Source: Hordeum vulgare subsp. vulgare
Lineage: Eukaryota; Streptophyta; Magnoliopsida; Poales; Poaceae
DNA: 64,000 bases
Assembly (NCBI RefSeq): GCF_904849725.1
Contig: NC_058522.1
Coordinates: forward strand, 460,228,844-460,292,843
Direction: 5' to 3'
Below the pieces are notes generated by a model that was not told the DNA's origin, searched no databases, and was given only the letters and a program-made list of their open reading frames with translations. Position 1 is the stretch's first letter, and each line of letters opens with the position of its first letter. The translations under genes were made by a program, and so were the position numbers. Of this stretch, positions 57,381 to 64,000 are shown in pieces.

Positions 57381-59870
57381 ATGGAGGAACTGAATGCTGA
57401 AGGGGTGCAGCAAGTGGAGGAACTGAATGTCGAAGGGGTGCAGCAAGTGGAGGAACTGAATGTTAAAGGGGCGCAGCAAGTGCAGGAACTGAATGTTGAA
57501 GGGGTGCAGCAAGTAGCCGTTGTTCCAAACACTGTCGACTTACTGGAAAACTTGACTGATTCAATGCCTCTTGTTTCCGTTGGTTTTACTGAAAGTTCCC
57601 CAGATGGTCATAACAGACATTTAAGTGAAGATTTAAGTTCGCTTACAATTAATAATATACGTGTGAATGGGGAGGAAAGTTGCGACAACCAATCTAAAGG
57701 GAATGGAATCAGTTTCCATGGTCACAATAGAAATTTCAGTGAAGATATAGGTTCCCTTACAATTAATGAATTACGTGCAAGCAAAGTAGAGGAAGATTGT
57801 CATAGCCAGCATGAAGAGAAGGAACAACAAATTAGTCGCCATAACTCAGCTGAAAGAAACATTTTTAAGGCAGCAGAGATTGCCGAACGTTTCATTCAGG
57901 CTCTAGATAATAGAGTTCTTGTTGAAACTGCAGCACCGATTGAATCTGTCAAAGATGCTGTCAGCAAATTTGGAGGGATTCTTGACTGGAAAGAGGTGAT
58001 GGCTCTTTTTCTCAAATGTTTATTATACATCTTATTGCCTTGTCTTGGCTTTATAGGCTTATGATTTTAAAACCTTTTTCAGAGGCGTAAAAATGTTCAA
58101 CTCGCACTTGACAAGGTGCGGGAAGAAGGTCCTGAGTACCAGAGGAGAGTCAACGCTGAAGAACTCGAGAAAAGCAAAGTTCTACAGGAGCTGTGTAGCA
58201 CCAGGCGGATCATAGAAGGGCTGAAATTAAGCCTGGAGAAAGCACAAACTGAAGCATTGCAAGCACAGCAAGATGCAGAGCTCGCTGAGATACGATACAA
58301 AGAGATACAACAAGGTATTGCTCGCAAAGAGAGTGCTGCAGTGAAGGCAGAGATTGATCTTGCCAAAGAACGCCATGCGACTGCCGTAGCAGACTTGCAG
58401 TCCGTTAAAGAGGAGCTAGAGCAGCTTGAGAAGGAACACACGTCTTTAATTACACATAGGGAGATTGCCGAGATTAGAGCACATGAATCCACTGCCGCGT
58501 CTCAGGAGATTGAGAAGATCGTCGAGGACCTTACTCTTGAGCTCATCTCACTGAAGGAGTCACTTACCTCTTCGCACGCTACCCACATTATAGCAGAGGA
58601 GCGAAGAATAAATGTGGCTTTGGCGTATGAGCAAGAAAAGATGGATTCGAAGAATGAGCTGAAGCAAGTTGATGGGGAGATTCAAAAGCTGAATGATGAG
58701 ATCTTGGCCAATAAAGATCTTGAGTCTAAGCTAGAAGCTGCTTCCGCGTTGCTGGCAAATCTGCAAAGTGACTTTACTGCTTATATGGAAGGGACGCTGC
58801 TTGAGAAGGAAAATGAGGTTGGAGAGGAAATGCGATCCATGGTTGACGTTCAGATGAAGCTGGCGAAGACTAGGAAAGAGCTTGAGGATATGAGGACAAA
58901 CATCGAAACGGCCAAGGATGAGGTGAAAGGGCTGTGGAATACTGCCGCTGCATTACGAGCTGATCTAGAGAAGGAGAAGGCAGACCTCACAGCATTGAAA
59001 GATAAAGTGCATCGTGCAACAGTTTCTGCCTCGTCTTTCCAGGAAGAACTGAGAAAGACGACGCGTGAGCTCATCGTGGTACAAGAGAGAATAGAAGCGG
59101 CTAAAATGCCGGCAGAGCTACGGCAGGCCACTCAAGAAACACAACGAGCAAAGGCCAAGGCTCGGTCGGCCTGCGATGAGGTTACAAAGGCTGGGGAGGA
59201 GGCTGACCGAGCTAAGGCAGAGGTCAACGTTGTCCAGTTGAGGCAAGAAGCAGTGTCAAGGGAGATACTTGCGGTTAAAGCATCCGAAGAGATTGCGATG
59301 GCCTCAGTAAATGCGCTGCAAGAATACAAAGAGGAAGGAGAAACGGAACCCGAAGCCGATCGAAGAAGTGACAAAAGCATGATGGTATCACTTGAAGAAT
59401 ATGATGCGTTGAACAAGAGAGCAAAGGAAGCCGAGGACCTAGCTAAGAAGCGGGTTATCGAGGCGGTCGAGAAGATCAAGGAGGCGAAGGAGGGGGAGGT
59501 GAGGAGCTTGGATAAGTTGTATCAGCTGACTACACAGATTGACGAGCGGAGGGTCGCGCTGAGGGAGGCGCAGGAGAAAGCCATCGCAGCGCAAGACCAC
59601 AAGCTAACGATGGAGAACGAGCTGAGGAAACGAAGAGTGAAGCATGGCCAACATTACACTGCGGGCGAGGCCGAGCTTGCAATTCCTGAAGTCTGCCTCC
59701 TGAGGAACGGGGCATGCTCTTTCGATGCAGCGGGATCGTCTGCTTCTCATATGCAAGGAGGAGGAGGCCCGGTAACTGCAGCAGCCGGAGAGCCAAAGGC
59801 GCGGAAGTCGTACTTCCCTCGCTCCATAGTGACCATGTTCATGACTAGGAAGAAGACACATTCCAAGTGA
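57381..59870 (+). CDS. WEB1/PMI2-family coiled-coil protein (DUF827)
   Basis: Two exons: 57381-57995 (205 codons, donor GAG|GTGATG) and 58083-59870 (acceptor TTTTTCAG|AGGCGT), 800 residues. The family mark is [16 protein letters not shown] at the end of exon 1, followed by long coiled coil ([40 protein letters not shown] and on to about residue 740) and a basic tail ([13 protein letters not shown]). Arabidopsis WEB1 and PMI2 act in the cytoplasm in blue-light chloroplast movement through cp-actin; other members are less known. Residues 2-45 are four copies of an 11-residue repeat ([11 protein letters not shown]) encoded by a 33-bp tandem. The ATG 57381 is the first in this frame after TGA near 57343; an upstream exon may exist but is out of frame. 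The polyadenylation signal is probably AATAAA 60035-60040. Confidence 0.85.
57382..57513 (+). repeat. 33-bp coding tandem repeat, four copies
   Basis: Unit GAGGAACTGAATGYTGAAGG plus GGTGCAGCAAGTG, repeated four times with a few substitutions and in frame with the WEB ORF. Such repeats change copy number easily, so length polymorphism is likely. Confidence 0.8.
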
Positions 59871-60314
59871 GCCTCCCTCCGTAGTTTGCTAATTTCCTCC
59901 TATGGTATGTATGATTCCTCTGTACATGTATCAAGTAGGTTGTTACACGATTTCTCACCCTAATTGTACTTATTGTTCAGAAATGAAATCTGGTTTCGGT
60001 CTGAGCTGTCAACTTGCAGTCTTCTTTCTTTGTCAATAAAAGCATTCCTCTGAACTTGTTGACAATTTCTCAGAGGCATGGAAAGCTCTACTGCTCACAG
60101 AATTGGGAATTGAGAATTGAGAAAACACCCTAGTTTATATAGAAATAAAATGAAATTTGTTGGGTATATATTCCTTTTGCTTAAGGTAAGTACATTTGGC
60201 AAAACAATCAGAGTATTACTTTTGTTTGAACAAGAGAAGTTCATGCTACAACACACCTGCGACCCTTTCCTGCTTCTAACTTTATGGGGTCATTCGAAAG
60301 CTACCCGATCAAAA
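59871..60314. other. Intergenic between convergent genes
   Basis: 3'UTR of the WEB gene (AATAAA at 60035) and the 3' flank of the fucosyltransferase on the other strand. An 88-codon plus frame (60117-60383) overlaps the fucosyltransferase end and is chance. Confidence 0.5.
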
Positions 60315-62165
60315 TCAGTCAAACAGTTTGAGGCCATCGTCAACATCTTCGCAGTGCCTGACGTGCCGGAGAACGGCGCCTAGGTCCCCCTTCTTGTTGG
60401 CCCTGCAGTCGTAGCTCGGCGGCGCGTGGAAGCACGGCTCCATGGACGTCGCCTGGACGCAGGGCGGGTTGGCCGCCGTCTTGTTCCTCGGCGCCAGCAG
60501 CAGCCACGGCTTCACCCCGGCGAGGCCGTGCCCGACGTACCCCACGGTGGACCAGCCGCTCACCACGGACACGTCGCAGTAGCTCTGCAGGAACATCTCC
60601 ACCACCGCCTTCTGGTTGTGCGAGTGGTTCCCGGCGCCGCCGGGCTGCAGCACGCTGACGGTGTCTCCAGTCACCGTCGCGTGCTCGTGGTACATGGACT
60701 TGAGCTTATCGGCGTACTCCGGGTGCTCCGAGCTTACGAGCACCGCCTTCGACGTCGCCGCCTCCGCCGTCGCCTCATGGAGGACGGCTGAGGCCGTGTC
60801 GACCTCCGGCAGGATCTTCTCCTGACTCGTGCAGGCCGTGACCTGTTTGAAGTACTCCTCGAACGGCACGGGGTTCCAGGCGAAGGTGGTGATCTGCAGT
60901 CCGATCGTTTCTCCGAAGCTGGCCATGGACGACGTGTAGTACCTCGTGATGAGCTCCCACACCTCGTTGGACGGGTGGAAGAGGTACCTCCCGATGTGGT
61001 GGAACACCGTGTCGCTCTCCGGCAACATCCACCGGAGCTCCTCCTCGAACTGCGGCACCAGGAACAGCCCCGGCGCGAAGTAGAGGTTGGAGCGCAGGAT
61101 CAGCCAGTTCACCTTGCCGAGCACGGTTTGGTCTTCGTCGCAGAAGAAGAGCTGCTCCGGCTGCCGGTAGTCGTGCTCCAGGTGCACGTACGCGTATGAC
61201 GGCAGCGTCTCGGCCCGCACGCCGGCGGGGTCGCCGTCGTCGTCGCTCCGGTCCTTCTTGGCGGCCCGGATGAAGTTCCCGTAGCTGCGGTCGCTGCCGC
61301 GGCGGAGCCCTTCGACGTGTTCGGGGAGGAAGCCCCCGGCGGGGAGCTCCCACGTCGCGCCCGGGAAGGGCTCGCAGAAGAGGCCGGCCATGTCGTCGGC
61401 GAGCTGCAGGAGGAGGACGCGGCGGGTGAGCAGCGCGTAGAGGAATGCGGACGCGATGGAGAGCACGCGGTCGCCGATGTGGCCGGAGGTGGGCGCCGCC
61501 CACACGAGGTAGCGGCACTCGACGAGGCCCATGCTGTGCGCGGAGGGGAGCTGCATCAGGGACTTCTTGTAGAAGAGCGTGCCCGGCCCGCACTTGCGGT
61601 GGAGCGCCTCGTACTTGCGCAGCCGGGACGCCAGGTACGGCGACGGCGAGTGCCGCGACGCCCTCCGGTGGAGGGACGACGCGTACCGGCTCAGGCAGGA
61701 GCTCTCGCTGACGTCCGGCGAGAGGAGCCCGCCGAGAAGCCTGTCCCGGCTCGCCGGCGGCGCCTCTGGAGGCTCTGGCTGAACCGCCGCCGCATTCTCT
61801 GAAACCATCGACCGTCAAGGTGTGAGCGGACATTTATATGCCTCCATAGTCCTGCCTGCGTGGAAATGCTATCGCGTTGTCGGGTGCTACGGCGGGCGAA
61901 GCGCGTGCGTACCGTGGCGCGCGGTGACCGTGATCCCCAGATGCCACACGTCGGAGAGCTTGGGCCGGCTGCGGGAAAGCGCGAGGAAGAGCGGCAGGGA
62001 GAAGAAGCAGAGCGCCACGAGCAGCCCGACGAGCCACACGGCGCTCCGCATGGCTGCTGGTGGCGGCTGCTGCGGCGGCGGCGGTGGCCGGCGGGACGCC
62101 CGCGTCGCCAGCTTGCTCTCCATGGATTTCTTCCTTCGCCCCCAGGGCCTTATGCACGAGCTCAA
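60315..62165 (-). CDS. GT37 fucosyltransferase, two exons
   Basis: Minus-strand gene: exon 1 62165-61913 (donor CACG|GTACGC), exon 2 61798-60315 (acceptor GGTTTCAG|AGAATG), joined within a Glu codon, 578 residues. The ATG at 61808 lies in the intron's acceptor (ATGGTTTCAG) and is not a real start. Exon 1 encodes a basic Pro-rich N-terminus and a signal anchor (about residues 42-64, SAVWLVGLLVALCFFSLPLF), as in type II Golgi enzymes. Exon 2 holds the plant fucosyltransferase domain: KCGPGTLFYKKSL, HIGDRVLSIASAFLYALLTR, GRYLFHPSNEVWELITRYY, and SGWSTVGYVGHGLAGVKPWL. Family members transfer L-fucose from GDP-fucose to galactose of xyloglucan or arabinogalactan; the substrate here is not predictable. 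An in-frame ATG at residue 15 is an alternative start. It looks intact. Confidence 0.9.
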
Positions 62166-62708
62166 CCGAGTATGTCTGGAACTCAGTAGCTCAACCGAGT
62201 AAAGTTGACGGAGAATTCAGATTTGGGGATTTTCACCTTTTTGCCGCTCGAAGTAACGACGTAGGACGTTGTGTGAGATGCAAACTTGCGTTGTTTATGC
62301 GTGGAAGATGACACTCGTATTCTGTTTTCTCGGCTGCTTCGTAGTGAATTTAGCGCGCCTCGGGCTGAGTGGTCGGTGTACACTGTGAACATCGAGCCAG
62401 TGTCGTGTCACACGCGGTTGCTAGACTTCACGAACAACATAGTTATGGTGCTACGATCGACACAACTTGCTGCAAACGGTGATGAAAATATTGCGGCGGT
62501 ACTGTAAGCAGCTACAACATGTGCTGCAATCCTTTTAACTAACTAGCAAAAAGATCCGGAGAAAAAAATATCACATGCTTTTATAATCTACAATTGATGG
62601 TTTAGAAAAAATATCAAACGCTTTTATAGTCTACAAAGATGTTCTTAGTGGTTTCTAAATAGTTGGGGACGGAAGTGGATGAGCGAACCAACACCGACCC
62701 GCTCGGGC
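62166..62708. other. Divergent intergenic region
   Basis: About 540 bases between the fucosyltransferase start (minus) and the right-edge ORF (plus), so it probably holds both promoters. No convincing TATA box could be fixed for either gene. AAAAAATATCA-C words at 62564 and 62608 form a short imperfect duplication. Confidence 0.45.
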
Positions 62709-64000
62709 ATGGCGACGGGCGAGGTTTCACCCACCGCCATTAATGGCAATTACTGCCGCCCACCGCTCACCCTCGAGCTGCCCCACCGCCCGTCTCCACT
62801 TGGCCTCGAGCCTCCCCTCCACTCCCAGCCTTCGACGCATGGCGAGTCCCATTCCTATCCGTCAGAGGGCCGCGACTGCATCGGGTGCGCTTCCTCTCCC
62901 TCGGCCTCTCCCCATCTCGATGTCGGGCGAGAGAAGAAGGATCCGGGTGCGGCGACTCCGCACGGAGATGGTGTCGCCGCCGCGGGCTCTCGGCGCTCCA
63001 ACTCCGATGATGCTGCTGCCATCAGCAGAACTTCAGTCGGCGGAGGCCCGTGCGGAGATGATGCGGGTGGTTCGGGGGAAATTCCCGGATCGAGCAAGTT
63101 GGCGAGGGGTGATGGTGGAGATAATCCGCATGGCAACCTTTGCGGAACGAGCTCGTTTCTGCGGCGACGATGGAGGCATGGACTACGAGTTCGTGTATTG
63201 GGCGATGCGGGAGGCAGAGGCCACGGATCCAGGAGTGGCGAGGAAGTGGAGCCGATTCAAATCGTCGATTCCGTTCCTCCTCAACATCAATCCGCCGTCG
63301 GTGCTGGAGCTATCTCAGATTCCTCGCGAGGAGCTGCCGCCGGGGGTCGATCCTCCTCAAGCCAGTTGATCTCGCGGGCTCCTGGCGGGCGTGCTTCGCG
63401 GCGGACCACTTCGCGACGAGGACGCCGGGCGGGGAAGGAGCTTCATCGCTTCGAACCACCGCCATGGCCAGGAGATCGAGGTTTGGTTCTTCATCATCGC
63501 AATCGGGTTAGTCGATCTGTCCCTTTTCCTTTCCGTCATGTATTTTCGATGACTGGTTGCTGTGATCTTCTGATCACTGATGTGGGTGAGAGGGATCAGA
63601 AGAAGGCCCCGTGCGACCTTTTGGTTATTGCTGGGGGTAGTAGTCTTACTTCCGGTTTGGGTTCAGATAAGATTTCTAGGGGGATTTGTATCCCACCCAA
63701 TATCCATACATCAGGATCAAACAAGCCTGGAGGTTTGTATGAGTTGAGGCAATGTTCTGATGTTAAATCAGGAAATTCCTCCTCTGCTTCTGCGAATGAT
63801 GCTGGGGATTGTAGTTGTAGGATTGTTCCTCCAAGGATTGAAGAGGAGTTCGGTAGTTGTATGGCGCTAATAACTAGGTTTATACCCGAGGACAAAACTC
63901 AAGAGATGATAGAACCTTCTGTGAATTCATGTCAGAAGATAGATATTCCTGCTTCTGCAGATGGTGAACACAAATCTGGTGACTCTGTTTCCGTGGATTT
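62709..64000 (+). CDS. Long open frame running off the right edge
   Basis: Reading from ATG 62709 (MATGEVSPTAINGNY) the frame is open for 430 codons to the end of the window, checked codon by codon. The first 270 codons are Gly/Ser/Arg/Pro-rich and lie in a GC-rich region where another frame (62743-63369) has more protein-like content. From about 63540 on it reads CCDLLITDVGERDQKKAPC ... KISRGICIPPNIHTSG ... RIVPPRIEEEF with normal composition. No domain is recognised. Either the whole frame is one gene, or only the downstream part is coding in this frame. Confidence 0.35.
   Translation, partial: MATGEVSPTAINGNYCRPPLTLELPHRPSPLGLEPPLHSQPSTHGESHSYPSEGRDCIGCASSPSASPHLDVGREKKDPGAATPHGDGVAAAGSRRSNSDDAAAISRTSVGGGPCGDDAGGSGEIPGSSKLARGDGGDNPHGNLCGTSSFLRRRWRHGLRVRVLGDAGGRGHGSRSGEEVEPIQIVDSVPPQHQSAVGAGAISDSSRGAAAGGRSSSSQLISRAPGGRASRRTTSRRGRRAGKELHRFEPPPWPGDRGLVLHHRNRVSRSVPFPFRHVFSMTGCCDLLITDVGERDQKKAPCDLLVIAGGSSLTSGLGSDKISRGICIPPNIHTSGSNKPGGLYELRQCSDVKSGNSSSASANDAGDCSCRIVPPRIEEEFGSCMALITRFIPEDKTQEMIEPSVNSCQKIDIPASADGEHKSGDSVSVD
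62743..63369 (+). CDS. Overlapping ORF with coding-like codon use
   Basis: 208 codons in a frame different from the ORF at 62709. A likely inner start is at 62839 (MASPIPIRQRAA) or 62920 (MSGERRRIRVRR). The C-terminal half (AEMMRVVRGKFPDRASWRGV ... MDYEFVYWAMREAEATDPGV ... FKSSIPFLLNINPPSVLEL) looks like a globular protein, and third positions are mostly G or C, as in true grass genes. I recognise no family. It ends in TGA at 63367-63369. One of these two overlapping frames is probably the shadow of the other. Confidence 0.35.
   Translation: MAITAAHRSPSSCPTARLHLASSLPSTPSLRRMASPIPIRQRAATASGALPLPRPLPISMSGERRRIRVRRLRTEMVSPPRALGAPTPMMLLPSAELQSAEARAEMMRVVRGKFPDRASWRGVMVEIIRMATFAERARFCGDDGGMDYEFVYWAMREAEATDPGVARKWSRFKSSIPFLLNINPPSVLELSQIPREELPPGVDPPQAS

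Noticed and set aside
61799..61808. ATG at 61808 as start of the fucosyltransferase
   Set aside because: ATGGTTTCAG is the intron acceptor; an upstream exon with a membrane anchor joins in frame at the AG.
60775..61833. 352-codon minus frame across the fucosyltransferase
   Set aside because: Arg/Pro-rich shadow; the conserved fucosyltransferase motifs are in the 61798-60315 frame.
1..64000. CRISPR arrays, bacterial operons, tRNA or rRNA genes
   Set aside because: Nothing of the kind was seen. Repeats are LTRs, MITEs and degenerate tandems, and the primer sites only match tRNA ends, not whole tRNA genes.

Overview
This is nuclear DNA from a grass of the wheat tribe (Triticeae: wheat, Aegilops or barley). 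Three Copia elements of the Angela/BARE-1/WIS type lie in the window, with LTRs of about 1.8 kb that open TGTTGGAAATAT. There are also Athila-like Gypsy elements with tRNA-Asp-type primer sites, Stowaway and Tourist MITEs, a PIF/Harbinger element, a LINE, and a few GC-rich intron-poor genes with the strong third-position G/C bias of grasses.

1-29853 is a nested retrotransposon block. A minus-strand Gypsy (gag and 5' LTR, 8609-10656) is split by a minus-strand Angela (64-8608); its gag resumes at 60-1. To the right, an unclassified LTR-like element (fragments 10852-11069, 18051-18290, 28822-29853) is split by a complete 6981-bp non-autonomous Gypsy (11070-18050, TSD GATAA) and by a plus-strand Angela (18291-28821). 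That Angela carries a Stowaway MITE, and the MITE is split by a solo Gypsy LTR (22621-24328, TSD ACTAC).

29854-41021 is mostly single-copy-like: a Tourist MITE, a Harbinger element carrying only a broken ORF1 (31270-33750), a two-exon GDSL esterase/lipase (33982-35213), unassigned ORFs, a LINE-like 3' end, two Stowaway MITEs, and a group-X ERF transcription factor (40293-41021).

41022-55700 is again repeat: a degenerate tandem repeat, a LINE reverse transcriptase split by a third, nearly complete Angela (43247-52119), a transposon-like remnant, and a block of spaced palindromes (55056-55400).

55700-64000 is genic: a WEB1/PMI2-type coiled-coil protein (57381-59870), a convergent GT37 fucosyltransferase (62165-60315, minus), and at the right edge a long open frame (62709 to beyond 64000) overlapping a second coding-like frame. 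The genes are functionally unrelated; this is a normal gene island between transposon blocks, not an operon or cluster.

The most interesting signals are: (1) two Angela copies share the same defects (altered primer site, same 4-bp deletion, same rearranged pol segment), and one of them has quite similar LTRs, so a defective lineage seems to have kept moving with borrowed enzymes; (2) Gypsy LTR 3' ends contain extra primer-binding-site-like motifs, as if the LTR had repeatedly grown over its own primer site; (3) the non-autonomous Gypsy has a single ORF with a hydrophobic C-terminal segment and repeated copies of its own polypurine-tract motif. All calls are by eye; no alignment or database search was run.
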